Below, one piece after another: positions 1 through 5,497 of a DNA stretch of 5,548 bases. Made by a program: the position numbers and the translations under genes. Source of the DNA: Mageeibacillus sp. UBA1257 (GTDB lineage: Bacteria; Bacillota; Clostridia; UBA1212; UBA1257). Location of the stretch: positions 1 to 5,548 of the forward strand of contig DBVT01000051.1 of assembly GCA_002308775.1 (NCBI GenBank), written 5' to 3'. Below the pieces are notes generated by a model. That model was not told the DNA's origin and did not search any database. It saw only the letters and a list, made by a program, of their open reading frames with translations. Numbering within the stretch: position 1 is the stretch's first letter; each line of letters opens with the position of its first letter.

Positions 1-48
1 TCGCTAATTGTTCTTTTATGTTTCGACAAAGTGTGTGGCTCCGCCAAA
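1..48 (+). repeat. Repeat module A, copy 1
   Basis: This copy matches 193-240 at 42 of 48 positions without gaps. It contains the AATTGTTCTTTTA block and ends in GTGTGTGGCTCCGCCAAA. It begins at the window edge, so its true left end is unknown. Confidence 0.8.
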
Positions 49-103
49 GAGAAGAAGGAAGGGTTGGTTCTCAACCGATAGACAATGAAATACGTTGTGA
101 AGT

Positions 104-157
104 TTAGGCGTTTTTTGAAACAATTGGAGCCTGTCGACAGTTTCAAAAAAAGCCTAA
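104..157 (+). repeat. Stem-loop 1 (module B, copy 1)
   Basis: The arms 104-121 and 140-157 are complementary with one mismatch (G110 opposite A151). They enclose an 18-nt loop, AATTGGAGCCTGTCGACA, at 122-139. The loop closes with C121-G140 followed by three A-T pairs, a G-C pair and a T-A pair. The region 113-129 can instead pair with 164-180 with one mismatch, giving a mutually exclusive fold. Bases 124-160 recur as a direct repeat at 342-377. Confidence 0.7.
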
Positions 158-192
158 GCGGAACTCCAATTGTTTCGAAAGCAGAGTTCACT

Positions 193-240
193 TCGCAAAT
201 TGTTCTTTTACGTATTGAAAAAGTGTGTGGCTACGCCAAA
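193..240 (+). repeat. Repeat module A, copy 2
   Basis: This is an ungapped direct repeat of 1-48 with six mismatches, at offsets 5, 19, 22, 24, 27 and 41. The spacing between copies is 192 bp. Its GAAAAAGTGT...GTGGC part is also imperfectly inverted relative to 269-290, so it could pair with the left arm of the next hairpin as an alternative fold. Confidence 0.8.
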
Positions 241-268
241 AAAGGGGAATTGGAATTGAAAAGACAAG

Positions 269-340
269 GGCTTCGCCACGACACTTTTTCAAAACAATTG
301 GAAGCTTGCGACAGTTTTGAAAAAGTGTCGTGGCGTAGCC
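269..340 (+). repeat. Stem-loop 2, long near-perfect inverted repeat
   Basis: The arms 269-295 and 314-340 are 27 nt each and pair at 26 of 27 positions. The loop at 296-313 is AATTGGAAGCTTGCGACA, which matches the loop of stem-loop 1 at 14 of 18 positions and has the same length. Two pairs near the loop differ from stem-loop 1 in both partners at once (G-C to A-T, then T-A to C-G), so pairing is preserved. No U-rich run follows the right arm, so it is not an obvious intrinsic terminator. Confidence 0.8.
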
Positions 341-341
341 T

Positions 342-377
342 TTGGAGCTTGTCGACAGTTTCAAAAACGCCTAAGCG
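342..377 (+). repeat. Repeat module B, copy 2 (left arm missing)
   Basis: It is a direct repeat of 124-160 with one C/T substitution in the GGAGCYTGTCGACAG core and a small length/base change in the A-run before GCCTAAGCG. Unlike copy 1 it has no complementary left arm, because stem-loop 2 lies immediately upstream. It may be a partial copy created when units were joined. Confidence 0.75.
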
Positions 378-395
378 CAGCCTTGCGTTTTTTGA
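361..395 (+). terminator. Terminator-like hairpin before the promoter
   Basis: TCAAAAACGC (361-370) pairs with GCGTTTTTTGA (385-395) with a one-base bulge. AAG (373-375) with CTT (382-384) can extend the stem inward after a two-base bulge. A run of six T (388-393) forms the right side, as in intrinsic terminators, and an A-run on the left gives the same pattern on the opposite strand. It could insulate the promoter at 403-432 from upstream transcription. The GC core is short, so function is uncertain. Confidence 0.4.
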
Positions 396-402
396 GCAAA
401 TT

Positions 403-432
403 TTGGCAATTCGCATGCGCGCATGATATAAT
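403..432 (+). promoter_or_regulatory. Sigma-A-type promoter of the glycosidase lipoprotein pair
   Basis: The -35 is TTGGCA (403-408, five of six consensus bases), the spacer is 18 bp, and the -10 is a perfect TATAAT (427-432) preceded by TG at 424-425, an extended -10. Transcription would start near 438-440, leaving a leader of about 57 nt before the TTG start at 497. No convincing riboswitch fold was seen in that short leader. The promoter directly abuts the repeat mosaic. Confidence 0.8.
414..425. promoter_or_regulatory. Perfect 12-bp palindrome in promoter spacer, possible operator
   Basis: CATGCGCGCATG reads identically on both strands and fills the spacer right up to the TG of the extended -10. 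A repressor bound here would block RNA polymerase. No regulator gene lies in the window, and the palindrome matches no operator I can name, so the regulatory role is inferred from position alone. Confidence 0.4.
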
Positions 433-483
433 ATATTCAAAAGACGGAGAGAGGTTTTACCGAGAAAAGAGAATATTTCGGGG

Positions 484-490
484 AAAGGTG
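484..490 (+). promoter_or_regulatory. Ribosome binding site that sets a TTG start
   Basis: AAAGGTG lies six bases before TTG at 497. The downstream paralogue has the identical AAAGGTG six bases before its ATG, and both then continue with Lys-Lys. This supports TTG497 over the in-frame GTG at 488, which overlaps the Shine-Dalgarno itself. Confidence 0.85.
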
Positions 491-496
491 ATTCAA

Positions 497-2239
497 TTGA
501 AAAAAATAGTATCTTTGGCACTGGCGATGATCATGATCATGACAATGACGGCATGTAAAGGCGGCAAAAGCAATAGAAGGACGGACATACCGCCCGAGGG
601 GACTTTCGTAAAGGGGATCACTGTCGACAGCGAGGGAGATCTTCTGCTCGACGGAGAAAAATTATACGCGTACGGAGTGAATATTTACGACATTTTTGTC
701 AACAAGCGCAGGCTGAATGCGAACTATGACGTCGAAACACCTCTTAAAACGCTCCGCGATTCAGGCATCTCGATCGCGAGAATGAGCATCGGACCGTATA
801 CAGTCGGTCATTTTGCGAATTACTATTATTCGCCTGACGAGTATTTTGAGGCCCTGGACGCAGTCATTGCGGCATGCGAGAAGTATCACATCGGCATCTT
901 CGCATCGATCAGCTGGAACCCTGTCATAAAGGATTTCGTCGGAGAGACGTGGGATCAGATGGGCGATCCGAACAGTAAAACGGTACAGGTCGCGAAGCAG
1001 TATTATACAGACGTCGTAAAAAGATACAAGGACTCTCCGGCTATCTGGGCGTGGGAATTCGGAAACGAATACAACCTTTACGCCGATCTTTTTTACGTGC
1101 AGCCCGCCGATCATGTGAGATCTGAAGACACTTCCGTATACTATCAGGAAGTCGGCAAAGCGATCAGAAAGATCGATCCGTACAGACTTATAGTAGGAGG
1201 AGATTCGGAACTCGGATGCAGGCCTGCGTCGCTTCGAAAGACTAACAGCTGGAAGGCAGACGATCTTCAGGATACGATCGAATCCACTGAGCTTTACGCG
1301 CCTTCTCCGCTCGAGGCGATCAGCTCCCATATGTACGAATACGGACAATCCGGAAAGACAGTCGAAGAGACCACATTCAAGGATTACAAGGCTGCCGTTC
1401 AGCTCGCCCTTGACGCCTGCCATGAGCTTAAAAAGGGATATTATATAGGCGAATACGGACCGGGAAGCTTTTTAAACGACGGAACGGGAACGATAGAGAC
1501 TAACAAACACGTGCTCGATCTTATGCATCAGGCCTTCATCGATCTCGACGTTCAGGTGGCGCTCGGATGGATCTGCACGACAGATTTTTCAGATAAAAAG
1601 AGCCTCAGAAGCGAGCCGTATATATACTGGTACAGCGAGCTCGAAAGAATCAATAAAGAGTTCAAAGAAGCCGGAAAGCAGGACAATATAGCGTCATATT
1701 GGGAAAAAGCAGACAATGCGATATATAAAGGCGACGATTCTGTTTTTACGAAAGTCACGAATTATATGGGAGTCGGAACGGACCCCGGAACGGCTGTGGA
1801 TGTGGTCGACAACAAGGCTGTAGGCGATGGCTGGGCGATAAGCGATTACGATACGAAGGCGATCATAACTCTGGTAGATGAAAAACTCGCTGACGGTTCG
1901 ACGGGAAAGGTTTTCCGCATTGTGAACAGCACGGCGGAATCGAAGGTCATGATAAGATATCAGCAGGTGTACGGCCTTGAAAGAAACGGCAAATTCAAAA
2001 TGTCCTTCTACATGAAGATGAAAAATGTCTCCGGAGACGGCGTTAGAGTGGCTTTGTCGTCACCCGAATTCGGAGTGCAGGAAGGGCTTAAATGCGACAA
2101 GGACAACGAGTGGCAGCTCTTCGAATTTGAGATCGACGGTCCGAGTATAGGAAAACCGCAGAATTCATTCTCCCTTTTCTTCCAGGGGCAGACGGGCGAA
2201 GTCATGTTCTACGGAGTTACGTTGACAAAGATCTCATAA
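497..2239 (+). CDS. Secreted lipoprotein glycoside hydrolase, clan GH-A (GH5/cellulase-like)
   Basis: A 580-residue protein. Residues 1-20 form a lipoprotein signal: Lys-Lys, a Leu/Ala/Met/Ile core and the lipobox MTAC with Cys20, predicting a membrane-anchored protein facing outside. After a short linker, a (beta/alpha)8 glycosidase domain spans about 35-415. It starts with LLLDGEKLYAYGVN and carries the GH-A landmarks Arg95, WAWEFGNEYN with acid/base Glu191, His278-Met-Tyr280, YYIGEYGPG with nucleophile Glu319, and Trp358 in LGWIC. Residues about 420-580 are a beta-rich domain resembling a carbohydrate-binding jelly roll; this is inferred from pattern only. It should cleave a beta-linked glycan by a retaining mechanism, but the substrate (mannan, cellulose, xyloglucan or other) is not evident. 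It is first in a two-gene unit, 31 bp before its paralogue. The start is TTG, chosen from the ribosome binding site and the comparison with the paralogue. Confidence 0.88.
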   Translation: MKKIVSLALAMIMIMTMTACKGGKSNRRTDIPPEGTFVKGITVDSEGDLLLDGEKLYAYGVNIYDIFVNKRRLNANYDVETPLKTLRDSGISIARMSIGPYTVGHFANYYYSPDEYFEALDAVIAACEKYHIGIFASISWNPVIKDFVGETWDQMGDPNSKTVQVAKQYYTDVVKRYKDSPAIWAWEFGNEYNLYADLFYVQPADHVRSEDTSVYYQEVGKAIRKIDPYRLIVGGDSELGCRPASLRKTNSWKADDLQDTIESTELYAPSPLEAISSHMYEYGQSGKTVEETTFKDYKAAVQLALDACHELKKGYYIGEYGPGSFLNDGTGTIETNKHVLDLMHQAFIDLDVQVALGWICTTDFSDKKSLRSEPYIYWYSELERINKEFKEAGKQDNIASYWEKADNAIYKGDDSVFTKVTNYMGVGTDPGTAVDVVDNKAVGDGWAISDYDTKAIITLVDEKLADGSTGKVFRIVNSTAESKVMIRYQQVYGLERNGKFKMSFYMKMKNVSGDGVRVALSSPEFGVQEGLKCDKDNEWQLFEFEIDGPSIGKPQNSFSLFFQGQTGEVMFYGVTLTKIS

Positions 2240-2257
2240 TGGAAACAACAGTTCGAC

Positions 2258-2264
2258 AAAGGTG
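2258..2264 (+). promoter_or_regulatory. Ribosome binding site of the second glycosidase
   Basis: AAAGGTG lies six bases before ATG 2271, in the 31-bp gap after the first gene. An in-frame GTG at 2262 overlaps it and is therefore rejected as the start. No separate promoter or terminator is seen in the gap, consistent with co-transcription. Confidence 0.85.
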
Positions 2265-2270
2265 ATAAAC

Positions 2271-4094
2271 ATGAAGAAAACAGTAAAAAAATGCCTCGTT
2301 TGCGCGATCACGTCTCTTCTCTGCTTCGCTTTTGCGTCATGCGGGGGCAATAACATACCTAAAGTAAAACCGACCGCGACGCCGGATTACACAGATGCGG
2401 ACAATCCCGTTTTGGGTCTCACGCTCGGTGAAAACGGCAAGCTGCTCCTCGACGGCGAGCCCGTTTACGCGTACGGAGTCAACCTCTTCGATGTTTTCGT
2501 AAACAAGAGGATCTTGAATCCTTCGTTTGATATCGAGACTCCTTTCAGGTCTCTCCATGACAGCGGAATAAAGGTGGTCAGAACGTGCATGGGACCGTTT
2601 TACGAGAACACGTTTGCGAGATATTATTATTCTCCGGAGGAATATTTCGAGGCGCTGGACGCAGTTGTCGCAGCCGCGGAAAAATACGAAGTGGGAATAT
2701 TCGCATCCGTCTCATGGTGCATAAACGTCCTTCCTGACTGGACGGGAGAACATATGCACGAGGCGCTTTCGAACAGAGAAGGTAAAACTATTGCCCTTGC
2801 GAAAAAATATTACACGGACGTCGTAAAAAGATACAAGGATTCGCCCGCTATCTGGGCCTGGGAGTTCGGGAATGAATACAACCTCGGCGCCGATCTGAAA
2901 TCTATGGCAAATGTCGTGGGAACTTTTCTTCCCTGGATAGAGAGATCTGAAGCGGACTATTATACGTCGTATGACGTGCAGGTATTTTACGAGGAAGTCG
3001 GAAAAGCGATAAGAGAGGTCGATCCGTACAGACTGATCGTCGGAGGAGATGCTGAGCTTTCAAGCAGGCCTGCTGCGCTCAGGAAGAACGATTCGTGGTC
3101 ACCTGCAGATACGCTGGAGGACATCGTGGATTCGACAAAGCTGTATGCGCCTGATCCGCTCGGGGGCGTGTCGTCTCATTTTTACCATTCGAACAGATTC
3201 GGCAACGAACTCCCCGATTATTCCACTGACGAGGCTGACAAGACGTACGACAAGTGGGTCGGATGGGGCATCGAAGCGGCAAGATCGCTCGGAAAAGGCT
3301 ATTATGTAGGCGAATACGGTCCCGGCGAAGCGCTCAACAACGGCCTCGGAAATGACGACATGTGGAACGAGTGCGTAAAACATCTCCTTGATTCATTCAT
3401 CCGTCAGGACGTCCAGATCTCCCTCGGATGGCTCTGCATAAACGATTTCCGCACGCCCGAAAAACTGACCGGTTTCTACAAAGACTGGTATGAAACGATC
3501 GTGAACATAAACACTGACTTCAGATCTCATGGCAAACAGGACAACATCGACCGTTACTGGTCAAAGGTAAAAAAGACGATCGACTTCGATGAAGCTGCAC
3601 ATAAGGTCACGAATGCCTTCTTCTGCTGCGGAAATCCGGGCACAGTACTCGGATTCCAGGATTATTACATCGATCTGTCAAACGGCTGGGGACAGTCGAA
3701 TTACAACACTGACGCATCTGTCGATATAGTTGATGAAACGCTTGAGGACGGCTCGACCTGCAAGGTGTTCAAGCTTGCGAACAATGCGGAAAACTCGAAA
3801 ACTATGATAAAATTCGACAGTTTAAAGGGCATTTCGAAAGATAAACGGTACAAATTGTCCTTCAGACTGAAAACGACAGGCCTGTCGGGAGACGGTATGC
3901 TCGTAAAGATCGGTTCCCCCGTTTTTTTCGAGCAGACAGGCATAAAATGCGACACCGACGGCACGTGGCAGTATTTCGAATTCGCAGTTGACGGTCCGTC
4001 GATCCAGAAGTCCACGTACTCTTTCACAGCATACTTCGAAGGACAGAAGGGCGAATGCAAGCTGTACGATCTGAAACTCGTTGAGGTAAAATAA
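2271..4094 (+). CDS. Secreted lipoprotein glycoside hydrolase, clan GH-A, paralogue of the preceding gene
   Basis: A 607-residue protein with the same architecture as its upstream neighbour. Residues 1-24 are a lipoprotein signal ending in the lipobox FASC with Cys24, followed by Gly-Gly and a Pro/Thr/Asp-rich linker to about residue 50. The catalytic barrel spans about 55-440: Arg104, WAWEFGNEYN with acid/base Glu202, His303-Phe-Tyr305, YYVGEYGPG with nucleophile Glu348, and Trp387 in LGWLC. A beta-rich C-terminal domain (about 445-607) aligns with that of the first protein. All catalytic landmarks are kept, so it is probably active. The stretch from Glu202 to VGKAIR is 40 residues, against 27 in the neighbour, and the stretch from His303 to Glu348 is four residues longer. 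Both could reshape the substrate cleft. The genes still share exact DNA of 23 bp (1010-1032 and 2817-2839), so the pair arose by duplication. Substrate is unknown. Confidence 0.88.
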   Translation: MKKTVKKCLVCAITSLLCFAFASCGGNNIPKVKPTATPDYTDADNPVLGLTLGENGKLLLDGEPVYAYGVNLFDVFVNKRILNPSFDIETPFRSLHDSGIKVVRTCMGPFYENTFARYYYSPEEYFEALDAVVAAAEKYEVGIFASVSWCINVLPDWTGEHMHEALSNREGKTIALAKKYYTDVVKRYKDSPAIWAWEFGNEYNLGADLKSMANVVGTFLPWIERSEADYYTSYDVQVFYEEVGKAIREVDPYRLIVGGDAELSSRPAALRKNDSWSPADTLEDIVDSTKLYAPDPLGGVSSHFYHSNRFGNELPDYSTDEADKTYDKWVGWGIEAARSLGKGYYVGEYGPGEALNNGLGNDDMWNECVKHLLDSFIRQDVQISLGWLCINDFRTPEKLTGFYKDWYETIVNINTDFRSHGKQDNIDRYWSKVKKTIDFDEAAHKVTNAFFCCGNPGTVLGFQDYYIDLSNGWGQSNYNTDASVDIVDETLEDGSTCKVFKLANNAENSKTMIKFDSLKGISKDKRYKLSFRLKTTGLSGDGMLVKIGSPVFFEQTGIKCDTDGTWQYFEFAVDGPSIQKSTYSFTAYFEGQKGECKLYDLKLVEVK

Positions 4095-4098
4095 TATC

Positions 4099-4142
4099 GC
4101 AAGACTGAAATAATATCGGTTTCAGTCTTGCTTTCCGTTTTT
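4099..4142. terminator. Intrinsic terminator between convergent operons
   Basis: GCAAGACTGAAA (4099-4110) and TTTCAGTCTTGC (4120-4131) form a perfect 12-bp stem with a 9-nt loop. On the plus strand it is followed by TTTCCGTTTTT, serving the glycosidase pair whose last stop ends at 4094. On the minus strand the stem contains the last codons and TGA stop (4122-4124) of the ATPase gene and is followed by GATATTATTTTA, a weaker T-rich tail. It is probably shared by both operons. Confidence 0.8.
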
Positions 4143-4709
4143 GCAGAATTCCACGGAAAGGTTTTTCAAAGAGAGTTTTTCGGCGTCTTCACTTTTGTGG
4201 ATGACGGCGATCAGAGTTTTGCCTTTTGTGTATTTTTCAATGGTTTTTACGGCGCGGGAGATATTCTCCTCGTCGAGGCCGTTGAAGGGTTCATCGAAGA
4301 TGAATACGTCGCCGCCGTGCGCGAGGGATCTGGCGATCGATGCTCTGCGGGACATGCCTCCGCTCAGAGACGAAGGATATCTGTCCGCGTCGTTAAAAAG
4401 ATCGAGACCCTCTAAGATGTCATCTGTTTCTTCTTCCGTGCATGTCGCGAACATACGGACATTGTCCCTGACCGATTTAAAGGGCAGCAGACGGTCTTCC
4501 TGGAATACGGCACTAAAAGATACGCCCGACGTGTCCAGAACGCCTTCTGAGGGCTTCTGGAGGCCCAGAATGATATTCAGGAGAGTCGTTTTACCTATTC
4601 CGGACTTGCCTGTTATGTAAACTCTGTCTCCCGGGGCAATTTCGAGGTCAAGATTTTGAAGTATCACTTTGTCTCCGTATGAAAATGAAACGTCTGCGAG
4701 CTTTATCAT
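4122..4709 (-). CDS. ABC importer ATPase, NitT/TauT (SsuB-like) family, short form
   Basis: Cytoplasmic ATPase that powers the importer whose permease is encoded just upstream. The start MIKLADVSFSYG overlaps the permease stop as ATGA and has GAAGGA (4719-4724) nine bases before it. All nucleotide-binding motifs are present: Walker A GKSGIGKTT (34-42), Q-loop FQEDRLLPF (69-77, typical of the nitrate/sulfonate/taurine group), signature LSGGM (115-119), Walker B VFIFDEP (135-141), D-loop GLDEE (144-148) and H-loop His171. At 195 residues it is clearly shorter than the roughly 240-260 usual for SsuB/TauB, mainly because it ends soon after the H-loop and has tight connecting loops. The reading frame is intact, so this looks like a compact family member and not a truncation. 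An earlier in-frame ATG at 4727 is possible but less likely. Substrate is unknown. Confidence 0.88.
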   Translation of the reverse strand: MIKLADVSFSYGDKVILQNLDLEIAPGDRVYITGKSGIGKTTLLNIILGLQKPSEGVLDTSGVSFSAVFQEDRLLPFKSVRDNVRMFATCTEEETDDILEGLDLFNDADRYPSSLSGGMSRRASIARSLAHGGDVFIFDEPFNGLDEENISRAVKTIEKYTKGKTLIAVIHKSEDAEKLSLKNLSVEFCKNGKQD

Positions 4710-5479
4710 TTCTTCTGTTCCTTCCATACGATCTTTAATATATTTTCGAAAATGAGGCTCAGTATCACTATCATTAAAGTGACCGAGAAGACCTCTCCGT
4801 ATTCCACGCTTGCCTTTGCTCCCTGCAAAAGCGCTCCGAGCGTTCCGGAAGGATTGCATATTACCTCCGCGGCGATCCCCGCTTTCCAGGCGATCCCGAG
4901 AGCCGTTATGCAGCCTGTCCGAAGCTGAGGAGACATCAGCGGCAGTTTGATTTTAAAAACGATATCCCTGCCGTTCATCCCGTAGACTTTCGCCATCTCA
5001 ATGTATTTTTCATCGATCGACGACAGTGCAGCGTCGGTGTGGCTCCAGATTATCGGCAGGACCATAAGACCTGAGATGAACGACGGAAGTATCCCCGAAG
5101 GGATCCACAGCCACGCTATGATTATAAACGCCGCGACGGGGACCGCTCTCACCAGATGCTGCACCGGGGACGTAAAAGCCTTAAATATTTCCGACTTTCC
5201 CGACGCGAGCCCAAGGGCGATCCCGAGGATCAGAGCGCCTATATATCCGAGCGCGATATGACCCATCGAACTCAGCACGCTCTGCCAGAATGTTTTGCTT
5301 CCGAGATCGCTTATCAGGATCTTGACCGTTTCAAGCGGAAGCGGTATCTTGAGCAGCAGATCTCTGTTTGCCAGGGACGCCGCGGCATACCAGACGAGCA
5401 CCCAGAAAATTATCCCGAGAGCATAGATCAGTATGCGGGCTTTCTTGCCCAATTTTAACTTTCCGCCTGTTTTTTTCAT
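4706..5479 (-). CDS. ABC importer permease, NitT/TauT (SsuC/TauC-like) family
   Basis: Integral membrane protein of 257 residues, a normal length for the family, forming the transmembrane channel, presumably as a homodimer. A basic N-terminus (MKKTGGKLKLGKKAR) precedes about six hydrophobic segments, roughly 16-37, 69-93, 108-126, 129-147, 188-207 and 229-250. The cytoplasmic EAA loop that docks the ATPase is visible at about 159-180 (YIEMAKVYGMNGRD...FKIKLP), followed by the family-typical AWKAGIAAEV (197-206). It begins 18 bp after the stop of the probable substrate-binding gene and overlaps the ATPase start by four bases, so the three genes form one operon. No strong Shine-Dalgarno precedes ATG 5479, so translational coupling to the upstream gene is likely. 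The family carries sulfonates, taurine, nitrate or thiamine precursors; which one applies cannot be read here. Confidence 0.9.
   Translation of the reverse strand: MKKTGGKLKLGKKARILIYALGIIFWVLVWYAAASLANRDLLLKIPLPLETVKILISDLGSKTFWQSVLSSMGHIALGYIGALILGIALGLASGKSEIFKAFTSPVQHLVRAVPVAAFIIIAWLWIPSGILPSFISGLMVLPIIWSHTDAALSSIDEKYIEMAKVYGMNGRDIVFKIKLPLMSPQLRTGCITALGIAWKAGIAAEVICNPSGTLGALLQGAKASVEYGEVFSVTLMIVILSLIFENILKIVWKEQKK
4719..4724 (-). promoter_or_regulatory. Ribosome binding site of the ATPase inside the permease gene
   Basis: On the minus strand GAAGGA lies nine bases before the ATG at 4709, within the last codons of the permease. Together with the ATGA overlap this points to coupled translation and supports the 195-residue start. 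Confidence 0.6.
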
Positions 5480-5497
5480 GATATTGATGTCGTTTTA

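Larger units (their letters stand above)
1..400. repeat. Non-coding mosaic of interspersed repeats and hairpins
   Basis: This 400-base stretch holds no credible gene. It is built from two recurring modules in the order A (1-48), B with hairpin (104-160), A (193-240), long hairpin (269-340), B (342-377), ending in a terminator-like hairpin (361-395). The order suggests a duplicated unit of about 190-220 bp that later diverged. The block AAAAAGTGT followed by GTGGC or CGTGGC also appears in direct orientation at about 218-231 and 320-334 and inverted at 271-289. Open frames cross the region, but their peptides simply mirror the palindromes (for example DTFSK and FEKVSWRS on both strands). The left edge probably continues outside the window. 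It could be a dispersed MITE/REP-like family or a decayed structured-RNA locus; sequence alone does not decide. Confidence 0.75.

Noticed and set aside
62..76. Small hairpin GGTTG/CAACC
   Set aside because: A five-base stem with no T-run, no second copy and no link to a gene; expected by chance.
1..400. CRISPR array
   Set aside because: The repeats differ in length and spacing, are imperfect and partly inverted, and there are no regular unique spacers or cas genes.
317..496. N-terminal extension of the first glycosidase from ATG 317
   Set aside because: It would run through the repeat, the promoter and the ribosome binding site, and would put about 60 residues before an otherwise perfect lipoprotein signal.
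433..496. Riboswitch or attenuator in the leader of the glycosidase unit
   Set aside because: The leader is about 57 nt with only a weak CCGA/TCGG pairing; no conserved riboswitch motif is visible.
85..521. Open frames on both strands across the left repeat region
   Set aside because: Their peptides repeat each other (DTFSK, FEKVSWRS) because they translate palindromic DNA. They lack a ribosome binding site, and one crosses the promoter and the start of the glycosidase gene.
621..630. CTGTCGACAG palindrome in the first glycosidase, also at 131-140 in the repeat
   Set aside because: Within the gene it is ordinary coding sequence (Thr-Val-Asp-Ser). A 10-bp match without matching flanks is weak, so it was not treated as a shared binding site.
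761..1423. Long minus-strand open frame opposite the first glycosidase
   Set aside because: It is a shadow of a well-supported gene with no ribosome binding site, and its protein shows no recognisable domain.
4141..4620. Plus-strand open frame opposite the ATPase
   Set aside because: The minus strand encodes complete ABC ATPase motifs here; the plus-strand frame is the antisense shadow.
4710..4859. Extended ATPase start at position 4859 or 4727
   Set aside because: The extension lies wholly inside the permease coding sequence. ATG 4709 gives the usual ABC N-terminus, the ATGA overlap and a plausible ribosome binding site.
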